64,000 nucleotides of DNA from CAVUPF01 sp963777915 (GTDB taxonomy: Bacteria; Actinomycetota; Thermoleophilia; Solirubrobacterales; 70-9): NCBI GenBank assembly GCA_963777915.1, contig CAVZSH010000008.1, positions 37,975 to 101,974 on the forward strand, given 5' to 3'. The notes under the pieces were generated by a model. The model saw only the letters and a list, made by a program, of their open reading frames with translations, searched no databases and was not told the origin of the DNA. Both the position numbers and the translations under genes were made by a program. Below are positions 33,794 through 42,057 of this stretch, piece after piece (within the stretch, counting starts at the first letter, position 1; each line of letters begins with the position of its first letter).

Positions 33794-33911
33794 CGCTGGA
33801 GAAGCCGCTCAAAGCGTGACCGGGGGTCGCCGAAATCGCACGGCGCTCACGCCACGATGCGCCGCAGGCCGATCGGGATCCGGTAGGCGTGGATTAGCCA
33901 GCGGAGTTGCC

Positions 33912-35159
33912 CTAGAGGCGAGTCAGGCCCTTCGCCTCGATGCCCCGAGTGACGCCACGGAGGTCGACCACCAGCGGTGCCGCCGAGACGACCGTCTCGT
34001 AATCGACGCTCGGGTGGGCAGTGACGATCGCAGCCAGGTCGGTCTCCGCCAGGGCGGAGTCAAGGTCGACCGAGGCCAAGCCCAGCTCGGGGAGGGCTGG
34101 GACGTGGGGGTCGTGGTAGGAGACATTGCCTCCCAGTTCGCTCAACAGGCTGAGGATCTTCAGGGCGGGGGACTCGCGGGTGTCTCCGATCCCGGCCTTG
34201 TAGCTCGCGCCGAGGACGAGGACCCTGGAGCCCTTGACGGGCTTGCCGGCCTCGTTGAGCGCCCGCTCGATCCGCTTCACGCAGTACGCCGGCTGGGCTT
34301 GGTTGACCTTGCCGGCCAGCTCGATGAACTCGGGGTAAAAGCCGTGCTCGCGTGCCTTGAAGGCAAGGTAGAAGGGGTCGACCGGCAGGCAGTGCCCGCC
34401 CATCCCCGGGCCGGGATCGAAGCGCATGAACCCGAAGGGCTTCGTGGAGGCGGCGTCGATCACCTCCCAGATGTCGATCCCCAGCCGCTCGCAGAGCTGG
34501 GAGAGCTCGTTGACGAGGGCGATGTTGACCGAGCGGAAGATGTTCTCCAAGAGCTTCGCCAGCTCGGCTGCCTCGGGGGTGGAGAGGACGATCACCTGCT
34601 CGCAGATCTCCGCGTAGAGCTCGCGGGCTCGCTCGGCGCAGCGCTCGGTGATGCCCCCGAGGAGCTTCGGCGTGGTCGCGACGGTGTAGTCGCTTCGGCC
34701 GGGATCGATCCGCTCGGGGGAGAAGGCGAGGTGGAAGTCGCTGCCCGCCGTCATCCCGGAGCGTTCGAGGACCGGAGCCAGTTGCTCGCGGGTCGTGCCC
34801 GGGTAGCTGGTCGACTCCAGCACCACGAGCTGGTCCGGCTGCAGAACCTCCGAGAGGGAGGTGGCCGCTTCCAGGAGATAGGTTAGGTCGGGCTCGCGGG
34901 AGCTGCTCAGCGGGGTCGGGACGCAGAGGATGGCCGCGCTGCAGGAAACGAGGTCGGCATAGCTCGAAGTAGGGCGCAGACGCTCTCCCAACGGCGCCAG
35001 GGCGGCGTCGGCGACGTCCTCGATGTAGCTGCGCCCCTCGCTCAGGGACTCGACCTTTCGCCGGTCGGAGTCCAGGCAGACCACCTCGTGCCCGGCCCCA
35101 GCGAAGGCGACGGCAAGGGGCAGGCCAACGTAGCCGAGGCCGACGATCCCGATCTTCAT
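33912..35159 (-). CDS. UDP-sugar 6-dehydrogenase (UDP-GlcNAc/ManNAc or UDP-Glc type)
   Basis: 415 aa. The NAD-binding start is MKIGIVGLGYVGLPLA. VLESTSYPGTT and the catalytic Cys segment GMGGHCLPVDPFYL follow in the middle, and the C-terminal domain has LGASYKAGIGDTRESPA. The enzyme oxidises C6 of a UDP-hexose or UDP-N-acetylhexosamine to the uronic acid. Motif spacing favours the WbpA/TviB branch but does not settle the substrate. It supplies the polysaccharide genes further right. TAGACT lies seven bases before the ATG. Confidence 0.9.
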   Translation of the reverse strand: MKIGIVGLGYVGLPLAVAFAGAGHEVVCLDSDRRKVESLSEGRSYIEDVADAALAPLGERLRPTSSYADLVSCSAAILCVPTPLSSSREPDLTYLLEAATSLSEVLQPDQLVVLESTSYPGTTREQLAPVLERSGMTAGSDFHLAFSPERIDPGRSDYTVATTPKLLGGITERCAERARELYAEICEQVIVLSTPEAAELAKLLENIFRSVNIALVNELSQLCERLGIDIWEVIDAASTKPFGFMRFDPGPGMGGHCLPVDPFYLAFKAREHGFYPEFIELAGKVNQAQPAYCVKRIERALNEAGKPVKGSRVLVLGASYKAGIGDTRESPALKILSLLSELGGNVSYHDPHVPALPELGLASVDLDSALAETDLAAIVTAHPSVDYETVVSAAPLVVDLRGVTRGIEAKGLTRL

Positions 35160-35166
35160 CGGGCGG

Positions 35167-35172
35167 AGTCTA
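35167..35172 (-). promoter_or_regulatory. -10 box of the UDP-sugar dehydrogenase gene
   Basis: The reverse strand has TAGACT, seven bases, then the ATG at 35159, consistent with a leaderless message. Confidence 0.4.
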
Positions 35173-35221
35173 GGCCGCGCAAGGGGTTGGACAGTCCGCG
35201 GCTCGGGTCTACGCTGAGCGC

Positions 35222-35623
35222 ATGGATTCGCTATCGGCTATCGGATCAACGGCAGCTGTCGAACGGGCGCCGAGGACTGCCGCAGGCCTGTGCGGTGCGC
35301 ACCAAGCGCGCGCGGCTTCTGGAGGCGATGGTCCGGGTCGCGGCGGGTGAGGGCGGGCTGGCCCGCTAGCGCGCTGCGCTGGCGCGCTTCACCCCCCTCT
35401 AAGGAAGCCAAGCGTGCTGCGGTCAAGACGAGGGCCTGCCGCCTGACAGGCGGCGCGCTCCGCGATCGGCGGCGCTAGCGCGATGATCTTCGATGAGATC
35501 CGCGCCGGCCGCGCCCCAGACCTCGTGCACATCCTCCCCGACCTCGTCTTCGCCGTCCTCATGCCCTACCTCGGCCCGGCGGCGGCCGAGGAGGAGATGG
35601 GCCGCGTGGGCCGCGAGGACTGA
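35222..35623 (+). pseudogene. Remnant of a TetR-family regulator
   Basis: Two pieces in different frames recall one TetR protein. From about 35265 the frame reads SNGRRGLPQACAVRTKRARL then LEAMVRVAAGEGG, like the N-terminal helix of TetR DNA-binding domains, and stops at 35369. From 35483 a 46-codon frame (MIFDEIRAGRAPDLVHILPD, then LVFAVLMPYLGPAAAEEEMG) matches the last two helices of the same family. The ligand-binding core is missing. It faces the 3' end of the enoyl-CoA hydratase, which it may once have regulated. Confidence 0.6.
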
Positions 35624-35638
35624 ATGGGAAGGCTTCGG

Positions 35639-36394
35639 CTAAAGGCCCTCGCCGTGGCGCCCCTCGCCGGCCGCGAAGCGGGCGGCGCCTCGAGCGGCGA
35701 TCTCGAGCACCTCGCGACCGAGGCGATGCTCGAGAGCGAGGCCCTCGGCGAGGGGCAGGCCGAGGCCACCGATCGCGGCTTGGCGGTCGGCGAGCATCGT
35801 CTCCTGGGGGAAGGAGGCGATCGCTTCGGCCAACTCCAGGGCACGCTCAAGTTGCTCGCCGGGAGGAACGATCTCGTTGATCAGGCCGATCCGGTGGGCC
35901 TCCGCGGCTCCGACCGGGCGGCCGGTGAGGATCAGCTCCAACGCCCGTCCCAGGCCGACGACGCGGGGCAGGCGCTGGGTGCCGCCGTCGATGAGGGGCA
36001 CCCCCCAGCGGCGCTCGAAGAGGCCAAAGGTGGAGTCAGGCGTGGCAATCCGAAGGTCACACCACAGGGCCAACTCGACGCCCCCGGCCAGGCACCAGCC
36101 CTCGACCGCGGCGATCGCCGGCTTTGAGAGAGCCAGGCGGGTCGGCCCCATCGGGCCGCCCGGGTGGTCGACATCGAGGTCAAGTGCCTTCAGGTCGGCA
36201 CCGGCGCAGAAGGCCACCCCGCCGGCTCCGGTGAGGATGAGGACGCGGGCGCCCTCATCAGCCTCGAAGTCCTCAAAGCCGCGGCGCAGCAGCTCAGCCG
36301 CGGCGCCGTCGATGGCGTTGCGCCGCTCGGGCCGATCGATCGTCAGCACCGCGGCGGCGCCGACCCGCTCGTAGCGAACCTCCCGGCTGCTCAT
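35639..36394 (-). CDS. Enoyl-CoA hydratase/isomerase family protein
   Basis: 251 aa crotonase fold. The CoA-oxyanion-hole segments are AFCAGADLKAL and EGWCLAGGVELALWCDLRIA, and FGLFERRWGVPLIDGGTQRLP follows. The second catalytic Glu of classical hydratases (ExxxG) appears as RRWGV/DGGTQ, so the exact reaction (hydratase, isomerase or hydrolase) is open. It starts at ATG 36394; a further ATG lies three codons upstream. It is divergent from the patatin-like gene. Confidence 0.88.
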   Translation of the reverse strand: MSSREVRYERVGAAAVLTIDRPERRNAIDGAAAELLRRGFEDFEADEGARVLILTGAGGVAFCAGADLKALDLDVDHPGGPMGPTRLALSKPAIAAVEGWCLAGGVELALWCDLRIATPDSTFGLFERRWGVPLIDGGTQRLPRVVGLGRALELILTGRPVGAAEAHRIGLINEIVPPGEQLERALELAEAIASFPQETMLADRQAAIGGLGLPLAEGLALEHRLGREVLEIAARGAARFAAGEGRHGEGL

Positions 36395-36444
36395 CGCGGC
36401 CATCCTCGCACAGGCGCCCTGTCGGAGTTTTGCAGCAAAAAACA

Positions 36445-36473
36445 TTGACTACTCTCTTTGATCCCTTTAGGTT
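36445..36473 (+). promoter_or_regulatory. Strong promoter of the patatin-Vps62 gene
   Basis: TTGACT (36445-36450), a 17-base spacer and TAGGTT (36468-36473) form a near-consensus sigma-A promoter in a short AT-rich patch. Seven bases later comes TTG (36481), in frame with the long coding region, so the message is probably leaderless. Confidence 0.7.
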
Positions 36474-36480
36474 CGAGGCC

Positions 36481-38451
36481 TTGGAAGCGGATGAACTGCC
36501 GACCTTCGGCCGGCTCGAGGGACTGGCGTCCGGGGGCGTCGATCGGCGGGAGACAATGCTCGTCCTCTCGGGCGGCGGTTACCGAGCGGCGCTCTTCCAC
36601 CTCGGAGCGCTGACCCGCCTCAACGAGCTGGGGCTGCTCTCCCAGCTCGACACGGTGGGCGCGGCGGCCGGGGGGAGCATCCTCGCGGCGCTGCTCGCGG
36701 CCCGGGTCCCATGGCCCCTACAGGGCGCCTTCCGAGACTGGCCCGAGCGGGTGGCCGAGCCGATGCGGGATATCGCCCGGCGCAACGCCCGCGCCTGGAC
36801 GCTCCTGCGCAACCCGATCGCCTGGCAGGGAGCTGGCGCGGTGCTGGAGGAGCGCTTCGCGCGCCAGCTGGCCGAGCAGCTGGGCACGGAGCCGCCACAG
36901 CGACCACGGTTCGTGCTCGGAGCTTCCGGAATGGCGCTGGGCGAGATGGCCGGGAGCGAGAAGCGGGACGGCGTCGGCTGGGAGATCGGAGCGGCGCACC
37001 CACCTGGGTATGACGCGGCCCTGGTCCGCGAGGTGATCGCCGCGGTGCGCACCGACCTCGACGCCTTCGGCGACGCCGAGCAGGCGGTGCTGGAGAACCA
37101 CGGCTACCTGCTGGCCGATGCCGCGGTGCGCGAGCACGGGGGCTTCGGGGCCAGCTGGATCGAGCCACTGCCACCCGAGCCTCCCCACCCCGACTGGATG
37201 AGCGAGAGGAGGGTGCGGGAGGCGCTTGCTGCGAGCTCTCGGCGTACCGCCCTGGGGCGGATACGGCCGCAGCGGACGTTGCGGCCACGGCGCGACCCCG
37301 AGTCCGCCTCGCCGCAGCTGACGGCGCTGCTAGAGCGCCACCGGCCCGTCCTCCAATACGACTCGCTGGAGAGCTTCCGGGCGGACTCGGTTGCGACGAT
37401 CGCCAACCTCGTCTCAGGCCGACGCTGCAACACGCTGCACCGGGCGGGCGGCGAGTTGATCGCCTCCGCGGCGCCGGTCGGTGAGGGGGCACGGCTCGAC
37501 CTCGACTTCCTGCGCGGGCCCTCCTACCCGGACGGGCAGGCGGCACGACGCGACGACTACCTGGACGAGTGCGGCGGTTCACACGCCGCCGACGCTCGGG
37601 CGATGCGGCGACTGGGCGGCTACGCGAACGTCGTCTACGGGCACGCTCGCCACGACGTCGAGGAGCGGCTCTGGCTCCAGTACTGGCTCTTCTACTACTA
37701 CAGCGACAAGGGCCTGCTCGGCGTCGGCCGGCACGAGGGCGACTGGGAGATGGTCCAGATGCGGCTCGGCGCCGACGGCGAGCCGCAGGAGCTCACCTAC
37801 GCTCAGGACGCCGGGGGCGAGCGGGCGAACTGGGGCGAGGTCGAGCGCGACGACGAGGCGCCGGTCCTCTACGTGGCACGCGGGTCACACGCTTCGCGCT
37901 TCCAGGCGGGCTCGCACGCTGCGCCGGTCATCCCCGACCACAACGATGGTCTGGGGCCACGGTTGCGGCCGCGGCTAGAGACGATCGACGACGTCGGGCC
38001 GGGCTGGGTCCTGTGGCCAGGGCGGTGGGGGTCGACCCGACGGCGCGAGTCCTTTGAGTCCGACAGCCCGTGGGGACCGCGGGCCCATCCTCAGTGGTGG
38101 GAGCCGGAGGCGTTTCACCGCGAGGCGAGGCCGCTGGGGGAGGTGGAGCCGTTGAACCTGCTGCCCCCGCCGACCCCGGCGCTGAGCGCCCGCCGCGACG
38201 GCAACCGCGCGGTCATCTCCTACCGCTTCGAGGCCACGGCGCCGGGAGAGGCACGGCCCGAGCGGATCGTCGCGGCGCTGCACGGCGCCGATCGGGGCGA
38301 GCCGCCGCACACCCTCTCCTTCAAGGTCGAGGAGGCGGAGGGCTCCTTCACCCTGCAAGTGCCGTCGGAGAGCGAGCCGCAGGGGGTGCGGGCGAGCGCG
38401 ACGTCGGATAGTGGGGTCGCCGGGAAGACGATCGCGGTGGCTCTGGAATAG
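36481..38451 (+). CDS. Patatin-like / Vps62-like fusion protein, nucleophile missing
   Basis: 656 aa. Residues about 20-215 resemble a patatin lipase: oxyanion loop LVLSGGGYRAALFHLGAL and ...LLSQLDTVGAAAGGSILAAL. The nucleophile of the family (SAVSGGS) is replaced, reading GAAAGGS, so Ser becomes Ala at residue 63. The stretch that normally carries the catalytic Asp-Gly is absent; the domain passes directly to ENHGYLLADAAV. Residues about 290-530 match the Vps62/DUF946 type (LQYWLFYYYSDKGLLG, GRHEGDWEMVQMRL, YVARGSHASRF, WPGRWGS). A beta-sandwich-like tail of about 90 residues follows. There is no signal peptide. The TTG at 36481 is chosen from the promoter; an in-frame TTG at 36430 is the other option. 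Confidence 0.8.
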   Translation: MEADELPTFGRLEGLASGGVDRRETMLVLSGGGYRAALFHLGALTRLNELGLLSQLDTVGAAAGGSILAALLAARVPWPLQGAFRDWPERVAEPMRDIARRNARAWTLLRNPIAWQGAGAVLEERFARQLAEQLGTEPPQRPRFVLGASGMALGEMAGSEKRDGVGWEIGAAHPPGYDAALVREVIAAVRTDLDAFGDAEQAVLENHGYLLADAAVREHGGFGASWIEPLPPEPPHPDWMSERRVREALAASSRRTALGRIRPQRTLRPRRDPESASPQLTALLERHRPVLQYDSLESFRADSVATIANLVSGRRCNTLHRAGGELIASAAPVGEGARLDLDFLRGPSYPDGQAARRDDYLDECGGSHAADARAMRRLGGYANVVYGHARHDVEERLWLQYWLFYYYSDKGLLGVGRHEGDWEMVQMRLGADGEPQELTYAQDAGGERANWGEVERDDEAPVLYVARGSHASRFQAGSHAAPVIPDHNDGLGPRLRPRLETIDDVGPGWVLWPGRWGSTRRRESFESDSPWGPRAHPQWWEPEAFHREARPLGEVEPLNLLPPPTPALSARRDGNRAVISYRFEATAPGEARPERIVAALHGADRGEPPHTLSFKVEEAEGSFTLQVPSESEPQGVRASATSDSGVAGKTIAVALE

Positions 38452-38894
38452 GGAGCGGGCGGGCTAGTCGCGGCGGCTCTCACGGGGTTCGCCAGCGACA
38501 CCCGGCTCCCAGATGGCGCCCCGGTCGCGGGCCGGGGAGGGCAGGTCCCCCAGGCCGCGGACAACGTTATGGAGGCCGTCGGACGGGCCGCTCGGAGCAT
38601 GAAAAAGCGACCGGGGATAACGCTCGTCGCCTGCCTTGCGCGTAGCCTTCGCGCTAGAAGCTCGTCGCGTCACCTGTCGAGATCGGTATCCCGCTTGGCT
38701 TCCGCGGGTCCCTCTCTCTCCCAGTCGCAGGGCGAAACCTAGCGCCTCGGGTTGCCGAGTGCTAGGGGTGCATCGGCAGCGATTCCGCAAAATCCGCATA
38801 AAACAGGTGTTGAGACCGGCTCGGCACGGATGGCCGGTGTCCGCGAGCCCGAGATAGGTTTGCGTCGGGATGAGCCACGGCCTTGACGCGTCCC
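38452..38894 (+). other. Intergenic stretch without a recognised gene
   Basis: About 440 bases after the Vps62 fusion. No frame has a ribosome-binding site and family resemblance. One reverse-strand stretch ending near 38464 (SPARDRGAIWEPGVAGEPRE) looks protein-like in composition and may be a gene remnant, but I cannot name it. Confidence 0.5.
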
Positions 38895-38910
38895 GAAGGA
38901 GGCACGGCGC

Positions 38911-39087
38911 AACGTGGTGCTGGCGGCGGCGATCGCCGGGCTCGTCGGGCTGCTGTTCGGCTACGACACCGGGGTCATCGCGGCGATCGGCCTCTTCACG
39001 CTCTGGTTCTGCTGGGAAGTTCGTCCCCGAGACGAAGGGCAAGCATCTGGAGGACATCCAGGCGCTGTTCGAGGAACGGGGTAGATC
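38911..39087 (+). pseudogene. Deletion remnant of an MFS sugar porter
   Basis: GAAGGAGG (38895-38902) stands before NVVLAAAIAGLVGLLFGYDT-GVI, the first helix of sugar-porter MFS transporters. About 30 codons on, another frame reads KFVPETKGKHLEDIQALFEE, the conserved C-terminal tail (PETKG) of the same family. All eleven helices between are gone, so a large internal deletion joined the two ends. The intact protein would be about 450-480 aa. Confidence 0.75.
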
Positions 39088-39120
39088 GCCACAGGGCATT
39101 CGCGTAGTTACGCTGCGCGG

Positions 39121-40014
39121 ATGCGCATCGACGAGATCCTCGCCGCGCGGCGGCCCACCTTCTCGGTCGAGTTCTTCCCGCCGAGGACGGAGGAGGCGAC
39201 GGAGCAGCTGTTTGCGACTGCCCGGGAGCTGCGCGCGCTGGAGCCCGACTTCGTCTCGGTGACCTACGGTGCGGGAGGCTCGACCCGGGAGGGGACCGTC
39301 GAGATCACCAGGGCACTGAAGGACGAACTGGGCTACGAGACGATGGCCCACCTGAGTTGCGTCGGCGAGACGACGGAGGGCCTGGCGGCAACCCTGGATC
39401 GAATCGAGACGGCGGGGATCGAGAATATCTTCGCTCTGCGGGGGGACCCGCCGCGGGGACGGGAGGACTTCGAGCAGCCGGATGGGGGACTGGGCAGCGC
39501 CGCCGAGCTGGCCGCCTTCATCTCGGAGGGGTGGGATTTCACGATCGGCGGCGCCTGCTTCCCCGAGGTGCACCCCGAGGCCCCCGATCTCGACACCGAC
39601 CTCTCCTACCTGAAGACGAAGGTGGCGGCCGGGGCGAGCTTTCTGATCACCCAGCTCTTCTTCGACAATCGGGTCTACTTCGACTTCGTCGAGGCGGCGC
39701 GCCAGCGTGGAATCGAGGTTCCGATTCTCGCCGGGGTGATCCCGGTCGCCGGCTTCTCCCAGACGAAGCGGATCTGCGAGCTGTGTGACGCGACCATCCC
39801 CGAGTCGCTGGAGGCGGCCTTCCGGGCCGCCGGCGAAGACCCCGAGCGGGAGTTCGAGCTGGGAGTCGCCTATGCGGCGCAGCAGTGCGCAGAGCTGCTG
39901 ATCGCCGGAGCTCCGGGCATCCACTTCTACGCGCTGAACCGGGCGCCGGCGACGCGGGCAGTGCTCGGCGCGCTGCGGGCGGCGCGGCCCTGGGACCGCG
40001 ATTACGCCCGGTAA
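39121..40014 (+). CDS. metF: 5,10-methylenetetrahydrofolate reductase
   Basis: 297 aa TIM barrel with FAD. Conserved parts are FSVEFFPPRTEEA (with the catalytic Glu), SVTYGAGGSTR, AHLSCVG, NIFALRGDPP, GGACFPEVHPEA, LKTKVAAGASFLITQLFFD and AGVIPV. It makes 5-methyl-THF for methionine synthesis. The ATG directly follows the sugar-porter remnant and lacks a clear ribosome-binding site. Its 3' end overlaps the convergent FemAB-like gene by 13 bases. Confidence 0.96.
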   Translation: MRIDEILAARRPTFSVEFFPPRTEEATEQLFATARELRALEPDFVSVTYGAGGSTREGTVEITRALKDELGYETMAHLSCVGETTEGLAATLDRIETAGIENIFALRGDPPRGREDFEQPDGGLGSAAELAAFISEGWDFTIGGACFPEVHPEAPDLDTDLSYLKTKVAAGASFLITQLFFDNRVYFDFVEAARQRGIEVPILAGVIPVAGFSQTKRICELCDATIPESLEAAFRAAGEDPEREFELGVAYAAQQCAELLIAGAPGIHFYALNRAPATRAVLGALRAARPWDRDYAR

Positions 40015-40937
40015 GCGGGGAAGAAGCCGACGTCGGCCTCGTGTCCGCTCGACAGCCGCTCGTAGGCGGTCCTGTCGCAGATGATCTCGGAGGTGTGCCA
40101 GGGCTCCTCGCGGTTGGCGAAGCCTCGCTTGAACTCCTCCAGCGGGTCGCCGCGGCGGATTCCGCCGCCGAGGTTCAACGGGATACCGAGCTCGGAGGCG
40201 CGATCGACAAGAGTCGCGATGACGTTCTTCATCGGGGAATCGCGGAGGTGGGAATCGGCGCTGCCGCTCAGGTAGTAGTGCAGGACGTCGTCGCTGCGGA
40301 CCGCGATCGAGGCTGCCGCGACCTCGCCGTCGGGGTCCAGGGCGACCGCCAGCCAGGTTCTCTCGGAGCTGAGGATACGATCGAAGTAAGAGGCGTCGAA
40401 GAAGTAGCGGGCGGCGGCGCCTGTGCGGTACATGGTCTGCTCGTAGGCGGCGCGGAAGCCGGCGCGTTGCTCGGGGTCGGTGTCCGGGCCGGGGACGATC
40501 TGGACCTCATAGCCACGACGATGGTTCTTGCGGATCTGCTGGCGGTCGCTCATGCGGCTCTTGGGAGGCAGGGCGGGGTCGGCGATCTGGACAACGTTGC
40601 GCTCGACGGCACCGGCGAGCGGTGGATCGCCGAGGCGGTGGCGGATGAAGGCGCTGATCAGGCCGGTCGGGGCGAAGTCGACAACGGCTGGGTCGACCGT
40701 GGCACCGGGGGACACCGCCAGCCCCGGGTAGCCGTAGGGTGAGATCGCGTCCAGCTCGGGCCCGTCGCCAATCGACCGCACGATCAGCGGCGCCAGCATC
40801 TCTGCCTCACGGGCCTCGATGCGCAGTGTGTGGGTGACGCCCTCGGCTTCGAGAAAAGGCCGCGAGCGGAAGAACTCCTCGCTCGCGGCCGCCTCGCCCC
40901 GGTCGGGGATCAGCTCTGCTGTGGAAGCGTCGCTCAC
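40002..40937 (-). CDS. FemAB/GNAT-fold acyltransferase-like protein
   Basis: 311 aa. The C-terminal half has the tandem-GNAT features of FemABX and related cell-envelope transferases: SDRQQIRKNHRRGYEV, FRAAYEQTMYRTGAAARYFFD, VAAASIAVRSDDVLHYYLSG and a final LGGGIRRGDPLEEFKRGFAN. These enzymes add aminoacyl or acyl groups to lipid-linked or nucleotide sugars. It is the last gene of a five-gene minus-strand operon (44296 to 40002) with glycosyltransferases, so it probably decorates the same glycan. The acyl donor is unknown. Confidence 0.82.
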   Translation of the reverse strand: MSDASTAELIPDRGEAAASEEFFRSRPFLEAEGVTHTLRIEAREAEMLAPLIVRSIGDGPELDAISPYGYPGLAVSPGATVDPAVVDFAPTGLISAFIRHRLGDPPLAGAVERNVVQIADPALPPKSRMSDRQQIRKNHRRGYEVQIVPGPDTDPEQRAGFRAAYEQTMYRTGAAARYFFDASYFDRILSSERTWLAVALDPDGEVAAASIAVRSDDVLHYYLSGSADSHLRDSPMKNVIATLVDRASELGIPLNLGGGIRRGDPLEEFKRGFANREEPWHTSEIICDRTAYERLSSGHEADVGFFPAYRA

Positions 40938-41482
40938 CTGAGGATGTCCGCTGCCGCAGCGCGGAACTCGTCCGCGAGCACGCCCCAGACCTCGCAGTCC
41001 TCGGCCGGTTGGCCGTCGCGGCGCAGGTGGGCGCGCATCGTCCCCTCGTGGCGCCAGCCGAGGCTCGCCACGGTCCTCTTCGCCACCTCATTATGGGCGG
41101 GGATGCGCCCATAGACGCGGTGGGCGCCGAACTCGTCAAACGCCCTGGCGATGGTCAGCGCCTCGGCGCGGCGACCGACCCCCTTGCCGCGCACGTCGTC
41201 CCCGATCAGGGCGCCCAGCTCCGGGGCGGTCTGGCGGAAGAGCCCGTAGAGGGCCGTGAAGCCGACCGGCTCCTCATATCCCTCCACGAGGATCGCGAAC
41301 TTGCGGTCCTCGCCCGAGTCCTCGATCGCCCGGCGCGTCCAGGCCTCCGCCAGCTCCATCGAGAAGCTGCCCCGTTGCTCCATCAGCGTCTTCGTCGCCT
41401 CGGGGTTGTTGAACCAGCGATACACGGCGGCGGCGTCGTCCGCCTCGAAGCGGCGCAGGCTTACCTTGGGCTTCTCCGTCAT
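40934..41482 (-). CDS. GNAT acetyltransferase (RimJ/RimL-like)
   Basis: 182 aa single GNAT domain. KVSLRRFEADDAAAVYRWFN opens it. The acetyl-CoA loop is IGDDVRGKGVGRRAEALTI, and RVYGRIPAHNEVAKRTVASL is the usual Asn motif. The combination with a sugar transferase suggests N-acetylation of an amino-sugar precursor, as in PseH-type enzymes, rather than ribosomal protein acetylation. It overlaps the FemAB-like gene (ATGA). Confidence 0.85.
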   Translation of the reverse strand: MTEKPKVSLRRFEADDAAAVYRWFNNPEATKTLMEQRGSFSMELAEAWTRRAIEDSGEDRKFAILVEGYEEPVGFTALYGLFRQTAPELGALIGDDVRGKGVGRRAEALTIARAFDEFGAHRVYGRIPAHNEVAKRTVASLGWRHEGTMRAHLRRDGQPAEDCEVWGVLADEFRAAAADILR

Positions 41483-41493
41483 CGATCCGAACC

Positions 41494-42057
41494 CTAGTCC
41501 GGAGCAAGGCCGTGGCCGCTTATCAGCAGCCAGGAGGTCCTGGCGAGAATGCGGAGGTCGAGGGCTGCGCTGCGGTGCTCGACGTACCAGATGTCCAACT
41601 CGATCCGCTCCTCCCAGGGGATCCCGGCTCGGCCCTGAACCTGGGCCCAGCCGGTGATCCCAGGTAGGACCTCGTGGCGGCGGTTTTGAAGCGGCGTGTA
41701 GTCCTTGACCTGGGCAGGGATGGTCGGGCGAGGACCGACAATCGCCATCTCGCCGCGCAGGACGTTGAGGAGGTTGGGGACCTCGTCGAGAGAGGTGCGG
41801 CGCAGGAAACGGCCCGCGGAGGTGACGCGGGGATCCTCGCGGGTTACGACCGTGCCGACCCCGACCGGATCAGAGCCCCGCACCATCGTGCGCAGCTTCA
41901 GCATCTCGAACTCCCGCCCGTCCTTGCCAACCCGGCGTTGTCGATAGAGGATCGGGCCGCGGCTGCCGAGCTTGATCGCGATCGCTGCGACCACCAAGAA
42001 CGGCGAGAGGACAACCAGGGCAACCGCGGCGGCGGCGATGTCAAACGCCCTGCTCAT
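41494..42057 (-). CDS. Phosphoglycosyl transferase (bacterial sugar transferase, PglC/WcaJ type)
   Basis: 187 aa, the short monotopic form. A single N-terminal membrane helix (residues 3-27, FDIAAAAVALVVLSPFLVV) is followed by the catalytic domain with RQRRVGKDGREFEMLKLRTM, the Asp-Glu dyad in RRTSLDEVPNLLNVLRGEM, and GPRPTIP. It transfers a sugar phosphate to undecaprenyl phosphate and starts each repeat unit at the inner face of the membrane. Confidence 0.93.
   Translation of the reverse strand: MSRAFDIAAAAVALVVLSPFLVVAAIAIKLGSRGPILYRQRRVGKDGREFEMLKLRTMVRGSDPVGVGTVVTREDPRVTSAGRFLRRTSLDEVPNLLNVLRGEMAIVGPRPTIPAQVKDYTPLQNRRHEVLPGITGWAQVQGRAGIPWEERIELDIWYVEHRSAALDLRILARTSWLLISGHGLAPD

Noticed and set aside
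38464..39924. Long reverse-strand frame across metF
   Set aside because: Antisense to a certain gene and without domain similarity; only its last part outside metF (near 38464-38600) looks protein-like and could not be identified.
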